A stretch of DNA of 37,751 bases. Origin: Acidimicrobiales bacterium. Lineage in GTDB: Bacteria > Actinomycetota > Acidimicrobiia > Acidimicrobiales > GCA-2861595. Under the pieces are notes generated by a model, which had not been told where the DNA came from, searched no databases, and was given only the letters and a program-made list of their open reading frames with translations. Positions 27,491 through 35,348 of this stretch are shown here, piece after piece; the stretch's first letter is position 1; each line of letters starts with the position of its first letter. The translations under genes were made by a program, and so were the position numbers. The DNA lies in the NCBI GenBank assembly GCA_036262515.1, contig DATAIT010000085.1, positions 1 through 37,751 on the forward strand, given 5' to 3'.

Positions 27491-27496
27491 CCAGCG

Positions 27497-27916
27497 ATGA
27501 GCTCCCTGTGGACACCCGGCGGTGAGCGGCCGGTGGGGGGTGGCGACCCCGGCGGCCGTCCGGGACCACCTGGAGCCGCCCCGGCGGGGCCGGCGGCCGC
27601 GCAGCCCGAGACGGAGGCGGAGCTCGAGGCGCACATGGCGGAACTGCGGGATGCGCTGTCGAAGACGCCCGCAGCCGTCGTGGTGGCCAACCACTGCTTC
27701 GGGCTGTTCGAGCTGGCCGCGCTGCACCTGTCGCTCCAGCCTCCCCAGCTCGAGGAGGCGAGGGTCGCCATCGACGCCCTCGGGGCCGTCATCGACGGCT
27801 TGGCCGGCCGGTTGGGCGCCGAGGAGGAGCAACTCAAGGAAGGCCTCACCCAGCTGCGGCTCGCCTTCGTGCAGCTCCGCACGGCCGTCGGCGGCAGCGA
27901 GCAGGCGGCGCCGTAG
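27497..27916 (+). CDS. DUF1844 family protein
   Basis: A 139-residue protein. Residues 1-36 are a Gly/Pro-rich disordered leader (GGERPVGGGDPGGRPGPPGA), then a helical DUF1844 domain (VVVANHCFGLFELAALHLSL, ARVAIDALGAVIDGLAGRLG, LTQLRLAFVQLRTAV). The family is of unknown function and in actinobacteria is commonly encoded beside infC, as here. No catalytic motif or membrane helix. The start ATG 27497 is supported by TAGGGT seven bases upstream. It converges on the cold-shock gene, with a hairpin spanning both stops. Confidence 0.85.
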   Translation: MSSLWTPGGERPVGGGDPGGRPGPPGAAPAGPAAAQPETEAELEAHMAELRDALSKTPAAVVVANHCFGLFELAALHLSLQPPQLEEARVAIDALGAVIDGLAGRLGAEEEQLKEGLTQLRLAFVQLRTAVGGSEQAAP

Positions 27917-27933
27917 GGGGTCGCCCCTTACGG
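27911..27933. terminator. Bidirectional hairpin across two convergent stop codons
   Basis: A 10-bp stem (27911-27920 with 27924-27933, one G-T wobble in the plus-strand RNA) closes a three-base loop. It contains the TAG of the DUF1844 gene and the TAA of the cold-shock gene, which are only 11 bases apart. No T-run follows. Most likely a shared terminator. Confidence 0.6.
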
Positions 27934-28146
27934 CACGGCGGCGGGTCGCACGTCGGACGCCTCGGGCTTGCCCCGTGGATCGGTGACCGGCACGTACTCG
28001 ACGTCGATGCCGACGGGGATCGTGCGCGAACCGTCGGCGATGGCCGTGCAATGGAAGAACAGGCGGCCGCCGTCCGCCGTCTCGAGGTAGCCGTAGCCCT
28101 TGTGGTCGTCGTACTCGGCCACCCGGCCCCGCGCCGCCGGCGCCAC
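27928..28146 (-). CDS. Small cold-shock-domain (CSD) protein
   Basis: A 72-residue single OB-fold protein, a diverged member of the CspA family of RNA/DNA-binding proteins. RNP1-like KGYGYLET (res 16-23) and RNP2-like RLFFHCTAI (28-36) are present; canonical Csp has KGFGFI and VFVHFSAI. The basic KWFN patch at the N-terminus is replaced by VAEYDDHKG, so nucleic-acid affinity may differ. GTG 28146 starts one base after the hisG stop, which implies co-translation with histidine synthesis. ATG 28200 would overlap hisG and add unrelated residues. Confidence 0.82.
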   Translation of the reverse strand: MAPAARGRVAEYDDHKGYGYLETADGGRLFFHCTAIADGSRTIPVGIDVEYVPVTDPRGKPEASDVRPAAVP

Positions 28147-28147
28147 G

Positions 28148-29023
28148 TCAGTGGACGATCTTCGAGAGGGGGAGCTCGATGATGTCGGTGGCGCCGGCAT
28201 CGCGCAGGGCGGGGATGAGCACGTTGATCTCCGCCTTGGGCACGACCGTCTCCACCGCGTAGCCGGCGTCGCGGAACAGCTTCGAAACCGTCGGTGCCCG
28301 CATCGCCGGCAGGATCTCGATCACGCCGTCGAGATCGGCCTCGCTCACGTTGAGCTTCACCAGCACCTTTCCCCGCGCCTCGAGGGTGCCTTGGAGCAGC
28401 GTGAGGATCTGGCCCATGGCGTGGCGCTTCTCGGGGTCCTCGCACGCCGCCGGGTTGGCGATCAGCTCGGTGTAGGACACCAGGATGGTGTCGACGATCC
28501 GCAGTCCGGCCGCCTTGAGCGCCCGCCCGGTCTCGGTGATCTCGACCACGGCGTCGGCGATGTCGGGAACCTTGGCCTCGGTCGCCCCGTACGACAGCGT
28601 GACCTCGGCGTCGACGCCGTGCTTCTCGAGGTACAGGCGCGTGAGCTCGGGGTACTCGGTGTGGACACGGGCGCCGAGGGGCAGGTCCTCGGCCCGCGTG
28701 ATCGTCGAGTTCCCCGCCACCGCCAGCACGACGTTGATCGGTCGGGCCGTGGCCTTGGAGTAGTGCAGCTCGCCGAGGGCCACCACGTCGCTCGAGGTCT
28801 CCTCGATCCAGTCCCGCCCGGTGATGCCGAGGTCGAACAGGCCCCGGGCCACGTACCGGGGGATCTCCTGCGGGCGCAGGATCCGCACGCTGTCGATACG
28901 AGGGTCGTCGATGGTGGCCGAGTAGTCGACGTCGGAGCTGCGCCGCACCGACAGGTCGGCCTCCTCGAACAGCTGGATCGTCGAGCGTTCCAGCGACCCC
29001 TTGGGGAGCACGAGGCGAAGCAC
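28148..29023 (-). CDS. hisG: ATP phosphoribosyltransferase HisG (long form)
   Basis: First step of histidine synthesis: condenses ATP with PRPP. At 291 residues it is the long, self-sufficient form with a C-terminal HisG_C regulatory domain (about 210-291: VLVKLNVSEADLDGVIEILP, EINVLIPALRDAGATDI), so no HisZ is needed. Core motifs: LRLVLPKGSL, GLFDLGITGRDWIEE and DAVVEITETGRALKAAGL. Feedback inhibition by histidine is expected from the family. GTG 29023 lies four bases after the ribH stop. No hisE is seen between ribH and hisG, where many actinobacteria have it. Confidence 0.95.
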   Translation of the reverse strand: MLRLVLPKGSLERSTIQLFEEADLSVRRSSDVDYSATIDDPRIDSVRILRPQEIPRYVARGLFDLGITGRDWIEETSSDVVALGELHYSKATARPINVVLAVAGNSTITRAEDLPLGARVHTEYPELTRLYLEKHGVDAEVTLSYGATEAKVPDIADAVVEITETGRALKAAGLRIVDTILVSYTELIANPAACEDPEKRHAMGQILTLLQGTLEARGKVLVKLNVSEADLDGVIEILPAMRAPTVSKLFRDAGYAVETVVPKAEINVLIPALRDAGATDIIELPLSKIVH

Positions 29024-29027
29024 GAGT

Positions 29028-29522
29028 CTACCCGCCCGCCCTGGGACCGACGGCCGGCTTCGGCAGCTGGCGCAGGAGGTCGGCCATCTCGATGGCGGCG
29101 GCGGCGGCGTCGAAGCCCTTGTTCCCGGACTTGCCGCCCGCCCGGTCGAGGGCCTGGTCGACGGTGTCGGTGGTGAGCACGCCGAACACCACCGGGATGC
29201 CGGTGTCGAGCTGGGCCCGCTGCACGCCGGCCGCGCACTGGCCGGCCACGTGGTCGAAGTGGGCCGTGGCGCCGCGGATGACGGCGCCGAGGCAGACGAC
29301 GGCGTCGTACTCGCCGGACGAGGCCAGCCGCAGGGCCACCAGCGGGAGCTCGAACGCGCCCGGCACCCAGGCGAGGGTGATCGAGGACTCGTCGACGCCG
29401 TGGCGCAGCAGGCCCTCGCTCGCCCCGTTGAGGAGCCGCTCGGTGACCAGCTCGTTGAACCGGCTGCAGACGATGGCCACCCGTAGGCCCTCGCCCCGCC
29501 GCTGACCGCTAAACGTCGTCAT
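29028..29522 (-). CDS. ribH: 6,7-dimethyl-8-ribityllumazine synthase
   Basis: Penultimate step of riboflavin synthesis: joins 5-amino-6-ribitylaminouracil with 3,4-dihydroxy-2-butanone 4-phosphate, usually as a pentamer or 60-mer shell. The 164-residue protein has [27 protein letters not shown] and [14 protein letters not shown] with the catalytic His. ATG 29522 overlaps the 3' end of ribBA by 14 bases, so the two genes are tightly coupled. hisG follows four bases after the stop. Confidence 0.96.
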   Translation of the reverse strand: MTTFSGQRRGEGLRVAIVCSRFNELVTERLLNGASEGLLRHGVDESSITLAWVPGAFELPLVALRLASSGEYDAVVCLGAVIRGATAHFDHVAGQCAAGVQRAQLDTGIPVVFGVLTTDTVDQALDRAGGKSGNKGFDAAAAAIEMADLLRQLPKPAVGPRAGG

Positions 29523-30726
29523 CGAGCCCCTCCAGGTGATGGCCCATCCGGTCCCGCTTGGTGCGGAGGTAGGTGGCGTTCTCGACGTTGGGCGACGACT
29601 GCAACGGCACGCGCTCCACCATCGCGAGGCCGAAGCCGTCGAGGCCGCCGTACTTGGCAGGGTTGTTGGTCATGTAGCGCATGGTGGTGATGCCGAGGTC
29701 GACGAGGATCTGGGCCCCGATGCCGTACTCGCGGCTGTCGACCGGGAGGCCGAGATCGAGGTTGGCGTCGACGGTGTCGCGTCCCTGCTCCTGCAGCGTG
29801 TAGGCGGCCAGCTTGTGGGCCAGGCCGATGCCCCGCCCCTCGTGGCCGCGCAGGTACACCACCACGCCGAGCCCCTCCTCCGCCACCCGCTGCACGGCGG
29901 CCTCGAGCTGCCACCCGCAGTCGCACCGCATCGAGCCGAACACGTCGCCGGTGAGGCACTCGCTGTGCACGCGGACGAGCACGTTCTCCTCGCCCTGCAC
30001 GGCCCCCTTCACCAGCGCCAGGTGCTGGTCGCCGTTGAGCACGCTCTCGTAGGCGTAACAGGTGAAGTCGCCGTACGGGGTGGGAATTCGAGCCTCCGAG
30101 ACCCGCTTGACCAGCTTGTCCTTCTGGCGCCGGTACCGGATGAGGTCGGCGATGGAGATCAGCAGGAGGCCGTGCTCGGCGGCGAACGCCTCGAGGTCGG
30201 GCAGCCGCGCCATCTCGCCGTCGTCGCGCACGATCTCGCACAGCACGCCGGCCGGCCGGAGGCCCGCCAGGCGGGCCAGGTCGACGGCCGCCTCCGTGTG
30301 GCCGGCGCGCTTGAGCACGCCGCCGGGCCGGTAGCGGAGCGGGAAGATGTGGCCGGGGCGGCTGAGGTCGCCGGGATCCGTGGCCGGATCGATGAGGGCA
30401 CGGATGGTGGCGGCGCGGTCGGCAGCCGAGATGCCGGTGCTGGTGCCGGGCCGGTAGTCGACGCTGACGGTGAAGGCGGTGCGCTGCGACTCGGTGTTGT
30501 CGAGGACCATGAGCGGCAGGGCGAGACGGTCGAGGTCGGCACCGAGCATGGGCATGCAGATCAGGCCGGACGTGTGCTTGACGAAGAACGTGATCCGCTC
30601 GGCCGTGGCGTGCTCGGCGGCGAGGATGAGGTCGCCCTCGTTCTCGCGGTCCTGGTCGTCGACGACGACCACCATGTCGCCCCGGCCGATGGCGTCGACC
30701 GCCTTCTCGATGTCTGCGAACGGCAC
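29509..30726 (-). CDS. ribBA: Bifunctional DHBP synthase / GTP cyclohydrolase II RibBA
   Basis: Supplies both riboflavin precursors. Residues 1-200 are 3,4-dihydroxy-2-butanone 4-phosphate synthase ([36 protein letters not shown]). Residues 205-405 are GTP cyclohydrolase II, with the zinc ligands in [19 protein letters not shown] and the catalytic stretch [15 protein letters not shown]. The total of 405 residues is normal for the fusion. GTG 30726 starts six bases after the ribE stop. No FMN riboswitch consensus is visible upstream of this cluster. Confidence 0.97.
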   Translation of the reverse strand: MPFADIEKAVDAIGRGDMVVVVDDQDRENEGDLILAAEHATAERITFFVKHTSGLICMPMLGADLDRLALPLMVLDNTESQRTAFTVSVDYRPGTSTGISAADRAATIRALIDPATDPGDLSRPGHIFPLRYRPGGVLKRAGHTEAAVDLARLAGLRPAGVLCEIVRDDGEMARLPDLEAFAAEHGLLLISIADLIRYRRQKDKLVKRVSEARIPTPYGDFTCYAYESVLNGDQHLALVKGAVQGEENVLVRVHSECLTGDVFGSMRCDCGWQLEAAVQRVAEEGLGVVVYLRGHEGRGIGLAHKLAAYTLQEQGRDTVDANLDLGLPVDSREYGIGAQILVDLGITTMRYMTNNPAKYGGLDGFGLAMVERVPLQSSPNVENATYLRTKRDRMGHHLEGLDDDV

Positions 30727-30732
30727 CGCTGC

Positions 30733-31299
30733 CTACCTGCGTCCTTCCAGGAGCTTCTCGACGTACTTGGCCATCAGGTCGACCTCCAGGTTCACCGTGT
30801 CCCCCGGGCCCTTCCGCCCGAGGGTCGTGGAGGACGCCGTGTGGGGGACGATGGCCACGGAGAAGCAGTCGTCGCCGACATCGACCACCGTGAGGCTACA
30901 GCCGTCGACCGCGATCGGGCCCTTGGCCACCACGTACCGGGTCAGCTCGGCCGGCATCCCGACCTCGAGATCGGGCGCGGCCCGGACGATGCGGCCGACG
31001 GCGTCGACGTGGCCCTGCACGAGGTGGCCGCCGAGGCGCGTGGAGGGCGTCACCGCCCGTTCGAGGTTCACGCCGTCCCCCGGCGCCAGGGAGCCGAGGT
31101 TGGTCCGCGCCAATGTCTCGGCCACGACGTCGACCTCGTACCAGCCGTCGCCTACCTCGACGGCGGTCAGGCAGCACCCGTTGTGGGAGAGGGAGTCGCC
31201 GACGCCGAGCCCGTCCAGCACGACCGTGGCCCGGAAGCGGAAGCGACCTCCTGCCCGGTCCCGGAGCGTGCCCACCTCCTCGACGATGCCGGTGAACAC
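30733..31299 (-). CDS. ribE: Riboflavin synthase alpha chain
   Basis: Dismutates two lumazines into riboflavin and the ribityl-uracil precursor. The 188-residue protein consists of two lumazine-binding repeats, the first starting MFTGIVEEVG with SHNGCCLTAVEV and the second VQGHVDAVGRIV with VDGCSLTVVDV. GTG 31299 lies seven bases after the ribD stop. The gene is also called ribC in some species. Confidence 0.96.
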   Translation of the reverse strand: MFTGIVEEVGTLRDRAGGRFRFRATVVLDGLGVGDSLSHNGCCLTAVEVGDGWYEVDVVAETLARTNLGSLAPGDGVNLERAVTPSTRLGGHLVQGHVDAVGRIVRAAPDLEVGMPAELTRYVVAKGPIAVDGCSLTVVDVGDDCFSVAIVPHTASSTTLGRKGPGDTVNLEVDLMAKYVEKLLEGRR

Positions 31300-31306
31300 G
31301 CGGCGC

Positions 31307-32305
31307 CTACCGAGCGCCGTTCGCTGGCGCCAGTTGCACCCGCAGGTCGTCGCCGAGGCGGGTCACGTCGACGAAGCGCCCGCGCCACAGGTCCTCGACG
31401 GAGCGGGCGCCCGCACCGGAGAACAACCCGCACGCGTCGTGGCCGCCTTGGAGTGCGGGGGCGAGGTAGAGGACGTAGCGGTCGACCAGCCCCGCCGAAT
31501 GGAACCCGTGGGCCACGCCCGCGCCCCCCTCGACGAGCAGCTGCACCACCCCTCGCCGGCCGAGGTCGTCGAGCACGGCGCCGAGGTCACCGGACATCTC
31601 CAGGGCGGGATGCACCCTGGCTCCGGGCGGGGCCTGCCCGAGCACCACCCGCATCGGGTCGCGGCCGGGCACGCGACGGACGGTGAGCTCGGGGTCGTCG
31701 GCCCGCACGGTCCCGGCGCCGACCAGCACGGCGTCGCTCTCGGCCCGCAGCCGGTGGGCGTCGTCGCGGGAGGCCTCGCCGGTGATCCACCGGCTGGAGC
31801 CGTCGGCGGCGGCGATCCGGCCGTCGAGAGTGGCGGCCAGCTTGAGCACCACCCATGGCCGGCCCGTGGTGCGGTGCTTGAGGTACGGCGCCAGCTGGGC
31901 CGCCGCCTCGTCGGCCCGCACGCCCACCTCCACGGCGATCCCGCCCGCCCGCAGCCGAGCGGTGCCCCGGCCCTGCACCCGTGGGTCCGGGTCCTCGATC
32001 GCCACCACCACGCGCGACACGCCGGCGGCGATCAGAGCGTCGGCACACGGCGGCGTGCGGCCGTGGTGCGAGCACGGCTCGAGGGTGACGTACAGCGTGG
32101 CGCCGGCGGCCGACGCTCCCGCCGACTCCAGGGCCTCGATCTCGGCGTGCGGGCCTCCCGGCGCGGCCGTGGCCCCCTCATGGACGGCGCCGTCGGCGGT
32201 GACGAGCACGGCGCCCACCCACGGGTTGGGCGGTGAGACGGTGCGTACCGCCGCCGCCCGCGCCATCGCCCGGTCCAGAAAGGCGGCGTCGACCTCCATG
32301 GGCAC
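31307..32305 (-). CDS. ribD: Bifunctional riboflavin deaminase/reductase RibD
   Basis: Performs the deamination and side-chain reduction steps after GTP cyclohydrolase II. The N-terminal cytidine-deaminase-like domain has the zinc ligands in HAEIEAL and EPCSHHGRTPPC. The reductase domain follows (PWVVLKLAATLDGRIAA, RVVLGQ, VEGGAGVAHGF). It has 332 residues, slightly short of the usual 360 or so. GTG 32305 is chosen because GGAGG at 32320-32316 is 10 bases upstream; ATG 32299 is a possible alternative. moaB precedes it by 60 bases. Confidence 0.95.
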   Translation of the reverse strand: MPMEVDAAFLDRAMARAAAVRTVSPPNPWVGAVLVTADGAVHEGATAAPGGPHAEIEALESAGASAAGATLYVTLEPCSHHGRTPPCADALIAAGVSRVVVAIEDPDPRVQGRGTARLRAGGIAVEVGVRADEAAAQLAPYLKHRTTGRPWVVLKLAATLDGRIAAADGSSRWITGEASRDDAHRLRAESDAVLVGAGTVRADDPELTVRRVPGRDPMRVVLGQAPPGARVHPALEMSGDLGAVLDDLGRRGVVQLLVEGGAGVAHGFHSAGLVDRYVLYLAPALQGGHDACGLFSGAGARSVEDLWRGRFVDVTRLGDDLRVQLAPANGAR

Positions 32306-32365
32306 GTCGCATGATCCTCCACTTCCGGCGGAGCGGCCACACGCGTTCGCTCCTGTGGCGGGCCG

Positions 32366-32836
32366 TCAGTGCGAGGTCGGCTCATTGGCGAGGAGGGCGA
32401 GGGCATGGGGGACGACGTCGAGCACGGCGGACAGGCATTCGACGGCGCCGGCCGGCGAGCCGGGCGTGTTGACCACCAGGGCGGAGCCGACCGTCCCGGC
32501 CACCCCCCGCGACAGCCGGCCGAGCGGGTTCACCAGGCGCATCGCCTCGGCCAACCCGGGCGCCTGGCGCTCGAGCACGGCGAGGGTCCCCTCGGGGGTG
32601 AGGTCGCGGGGACCGAAGCCGGTTCCCCCCGTGGTGACCACCAGCCCGCTGAAGCGCCGGGCCATGAGGCGCACGGCTGCGGCCACCGTGTCGACGCCGT
32701 CGGCCACCACCTGCTGGTCGTCGACCGCGAAGCCGGCCGCCGCCAGCGCGGCGGCCAGCGCCGCCCCCGACCGGTTCTCACGAGTGCCCGCCACGACGCC
32801 GTCGGACACGGTGAGGACCTTCGCCCGCAGCTCCAT
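32366..32836 (-). CDS. MoaB/Mog-type molybdopterin biosynthesis protein
   Basis: MPT-binding domain protein, 156 residues. It has the signature TTGGTGFGPRDLTPEGTL (about residues 68-85), the N-terminal KVLTVSDGVVAGTRENRSG and the region VNTPGSPAGAVECLSAVL. Mog adenylylates molybdopterin; MoaB homologues may do so or be inactive, and the sequence does not discriminate. No other molybdenum-cofactor gene is in the window. It sits between rsmB and ribD, where several actinobacteria have rpe. It has its own -10 hexamer, TAACGT, suggesting independent leaderless transcription. Confidence 0.9.
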   Translation of the reverse strand: MELRAKVLTVSDGVVAGTRENRSGAALAAALAAAGFAVDDQQVVADGVDTVAAAVRLMARRFSGLVVTTGGTGFGPRDLTPEGTLAVLERQAPGLAEAMRLVNPLGRLSRGVAGTVGSALVVNTPGSPAGAVECLSAVLDVVPHALALLANEPTSH

Positions 32837-32843
32837 GGGGCCG

Positions 32844-32849
32844 ACGTTA
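32844..32849 (-). promoter_or_regulatory. -10 element of the moaB-like gene (TAACGT)
   Basis: TAACGT, seven bases, then ATG 32836. It lies in the 27-base gap after rsmB and could start transcription of moaB and the rib genes. Confidence 0.5.
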
Positions 32850-32863
32850 GGACCCCGTCCGGC

Positions 32864-34003
32864 TCACGAGCCGGCGTCGCGCCGGAGGCCGACCACGAAC
32901 ATGCCGTCGGTACCGGCCGCCTGCGGCAGCAGGCGTGCGCCGCGGCCGAGCCGCTCCCAGGGCGCACCCGGCGCAGGGATCGCCACCAGGTCGGGATGTG
33001 CCGACGCCAGCCACGCGTCGATCGACTCGGTCTCCTCGAGGGTCAGGGTGCAGACGCTGTAGACGAGCGTGCCGCCGGGGCGCACGAGTCCCACGGCGCC
33101 GTCGAGCAGGCTGCACTGGAGGGCGGCCAGGCGCCCGACGTCGCCGGGCTGGATCCGCCACCGGGCGTCGGGCCGCCGGCGCAGGACGCCGAGGCCGGAG
33201 CAGGGGGCGTCGACCAGGACGCGGTCGAACGAGCGGGGCCGGAAGGCCGGACGGGTCGCGTCGGCGACCACCACGGCCACGTTGTCCAGGCCGAGGCGGC
33301 GCGCGTTGGCGGCCACGATGCCGCAGCGAACGGGCGAATGGTCGCCGGCGACGACGACAGCCGGGCCTGCAGAGGCCATCGCCGTGGCCTTGCCCCCGGG
33401 GGCGGCGCAGACGTCGGCCACCCGTTCACCCGGTGCGGCACCGACGTAGGCGGCCACCTGCTGGGAGGCCTCGTCCTGGATGTAGCCGTCGGCCCGCTCG
33501 ATCACGTCGGGCGCCACGTTCATCTGCTCGAGGGCGGCCTCTGCGGCGGGGCCACCGAGGTCCGAGGCGAGGCGGTGGACGACCCAGTCCGGATAGCTCA
33601 ACCGGGTCGGCGGGTCGGGCCAGGGCGGCGGGGGCTCGCGCACGAGGCGGCGCAGGACGGCGTTCACCAGCCCGCGCGCCCTGGCCGGCGACAGGTCGAC
33701 GGTGGCCGACACCGACGCGTGGGGCGGCGTCCGCAGGAACACCACCTGATATGCGCCGAGGCGCAGGACGTTGCGGACCTCCGGCTCGAGGGGCCGGCCG
33801 ACCAGCCGGTCGATCAGGAAGTCGCACGCCCTTCGCATCCGCGTCGTGCCGTAGACCAGCTCGGTGGCAAAGGCGCGGTCCCGCCGGTCGAGCGAGCTGG
33901 CCTCGAGGAGCCAAGGAAGCACCAAGTTGGCGTACGCCCCGCCGTCGATGCGTTCGAGTGCCTCCAAGGCCACTCTCCTCGCCGTGGTACGGGCACCGGT
34001 CAC
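32864..34003 (-). CDS. rsmB: 16S rRNA m5C967 methyltransferase RsmB, shortened
   Basis: Methylates a cytosine in the small-subunit rRNA. The NusB-like N-terminal domain (residues 1-125) includes ARRVALEALERIDGGAYAN. The Rossmann methyltransferase has VCAAPGGKATAMASAG, the catalytic Cys268 in VDAPCSGLGVLRRRPDARW and Cys318 in VYSVCTLTLEETE. At 379 residues it is clearly shorter than the usual 430-450. The part between MN (161-162) and YIQDEASQ, where RsmB normally has about 50 more residues beginning PPPVTLRVN, is nearly absent. GTG 34003 overlaps the fmt stop as GTGA. Confidence 0.93.
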   Translation of the reverse strand: MTGARTTARRVALEALERIDGGAYANLVLPWLLEASSLDRRDRAFATELVYGTTRMRRACDFLIDRLVGRPLEPEVRNVLRLGAYQVVFLRTPPHASVSATVDLSPARARGLVNAVLRRLVREPPPPWPDPPTRLSYPDWVVHRLASDLGGPAAEAALEQMNVAPDVIERADGYIQDEASQQVAAYVGAAPGERVADVCAAPGGKATAMASAGPAVVVAGDHSPVRCGIVAANARRLGLDNVAVVVADATRPAFRPRSFDRVLVDAPCSGLGVLRRRPDARWRIQPGDVGRLAALQCSLLDGAVGLVRPGGTLVYSVCTLTLEETESIDAWLASAHPDLVAIPAPGAPWERLGRGARLLPQAAGTDGMFVVGLRRDAGS

Positions 34004-34842
34004 GACCCCAACCGGTCGCCCTCCTGCCAGCGCACCCCTCGCGCCCACTCCGCGGCAGCCATCGGCGACCTGCCCTCGGGCTGCACGTCGAGCAGCTCGA
34101 GAGGCGCCGTCCCCGTCGGGACCGTCAGGCCCGTGCCGGTCACCCGGTGGGCGCACGCCCGGAGCACCTTCAGGCGGCGGCCCCGGAACGTGGTCCACGC
34201 CCGGCCCACCCGGACGATCCGCTCCAGCTCCTCGGCCGGCCGCGACCAGTCGAGACAGAGCTCGTCGACGTCGAGCTTCGCCGCGTACGTGGGCTCACCC
34301 GCTTGCGGCTCCCCGTCGCCCAGACCGGCGGCCAGCGCGTCGACGACCAGGCGCGTCCCCAACTCGATCAGCCGGAGGCGCAACTCGTCCGCCGTCTCGT
34401 CCTCGCCGATGTCGACTCGGGCGCGGCGGAAGACCGGGCCGGTGTCGAGCCCCTCCTCGAGTCCCATGAGGCAGACGCCCGTCTCGGCGTCACCCGCGAG
34501 GATGGCTCGCTCGACCGGTGCTGCGCCGCGCCACCTCGGCAGGAGGGAGAAGTGCACGTTGACCATCGGGAGAGCGGCGAGCACGTGGGCCTTGACCAGG
34601 CGCCCGTAGGCGACCACCACCCCGAGCTCGGCGCCCAGCTCGACCACGTCGTCGACCCGGTCCGACACGGGAAGGCCGAGATCGAGGGCGGCCGCCTTCA
34701 CGGGCGTCGGCAACAACCCCGGCCCCCGCCCGCGGCGCTTGTCGGGTTGGGTGACGACCAGCGCGACGTCGTGGCCGGCCTCCACGAGGGCCCGCAGCGG
34801 CGGGACGGCGGCCTCGGGCGAGCCGAGGAAGGCGAGGCGCAG
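34000..34842 (-). CDS. fmt: Methionyl-tRNA formyltransferase, probable CTG start
   Basis: Formylates initiator Met-tRNA with 10-formyl-tetrahydrofolate. From CTG 34842 the protein has 280 residues, beginning MRLAFLGSPEAAVPPL. Catalytic residues by family are Asn95 and His97 in MVNVHFSLLPRWRGAAP and Asp133 in EGLDTGPVF. The C-terminal OB domain follows. No ATG, GTG or TTG is available in frame before the Rossmann motif LAFLGSPE; CTG with GAGG eight bases upstream is the best candidate. The next in-frame GTG would remove the first strand. The start lies five bases after the def stop, and rsmB overlaps its end. Confidence 0.93.
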   Translation of the reverse strand: MRLAFLGSPEAAVPPLRALVEAGHDVALVVTQPDKRRGRGPGLLPTPVKAAALDLGLPVSDRVDDVVELGAELGVVVAYGRLVKAHVLAALPMVNVHFSLLPRWRGAAPVERAILAGDAETGVCLMGLEEGLDTGPVFRRARVDIGEDETADELRLRLIELGTRLVVDALAAGLGDGEPQAGEPTYAAKLDVDELCLDWSRPAEELERIVRVGRAWTTFRGRRLKVLRACAHRVTGTGLTVPTGTAPLELLDVQPEGRSPMAAAEWARGVRWQEGDRLGS

Positions 34843-34847
34843 GACGA

Positions 34848-35348
34848 CTACCTCGCGTCGAGGTGGAGGGCGCGCTCGCGCAGGGCGCGCTTGGCCTCCT
34901 TGCGCTGCTGCGGGTCGAGGCGCTCGAGCAGCAGCACGCCGTCGAGGTGGTCGGTCTCGTGCAGGAACACCCGCGCCAGGATCTCGTCGGCGTCGATCGA
35001 CACCTCGTTGCCGTCGAGGTCGAGGGCGTCGAGGTGCACGTGCTTCGGCCGCACGATCGGCCAGAAGAGGCCGGGCACCGACAGGCACCCTTCGTCGTAG
35101 GTCCACTCACCGGCGTGCCCGCTCACCACGGGGTTGATGGCGACCGAAGGGCCCTGGCCGACGTCCCACACGAACAGCCGCTTCTGCACACCGACCTGGT
35201 TGGCGGCCAGGCCCACCCCGGGGGCGGCGTGCATGGTCTCGATCATGTCCTCGACCAGCCGGGCGAGGACGCCGTCGATCTCGGTGACCATCTGGGTCGG
35301 CTGCCGCAGGACGGGGTCGCCGTGGACCCGAATGGTGTGCGTGCCCAT
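34848..35348 (-). CDS. def: Peptide deformylase
   Basis: Removes the formyl group from nascent proteins, partner of fmt just downstream. The 166-residue protein has all three motifs: GVGLAANQVG, EGCLSVPG with the metal-binding Cys, and HETDH with two metal-binding His and the catalytic Glu. ATG 35348 is fixed by TAGCCT seven bases upstream. The preceding 74-base gap to priA contains an inverted repeat directly at the start. Confidence 0.96.
   Translation of the reverse strand: MGTHTIRVHGDPVLRQPTQMVTEIDGVLARLVEDMIETMHAAPGVGLAANQVGVQKRLFVWDVGQGPSVAINPVVSGHAGEWTYDEGCLSVPGLFWPIVRPKHVHLDALDLDGNEVSIDADEILARVFLHETDHLDGVLLLERLDPQQRKEAKRALRERALHLDAR

Noticed and set aside
27038-28051. 337-codon minus-strand open frame across infC, its leader and the DUF1844 gene
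   Set aside because: It runs out of frame through infC and antisense through DUF1844, with no recognisable domain.
30727-32400. FMN riboswitch near the riboflavin genes
   Set aside because: Searched by eye for the conserved RFN-type motifs in the gaps before ribD, ribE and ribBA; the gaps are 6-60 bases, too short and without the consensus.
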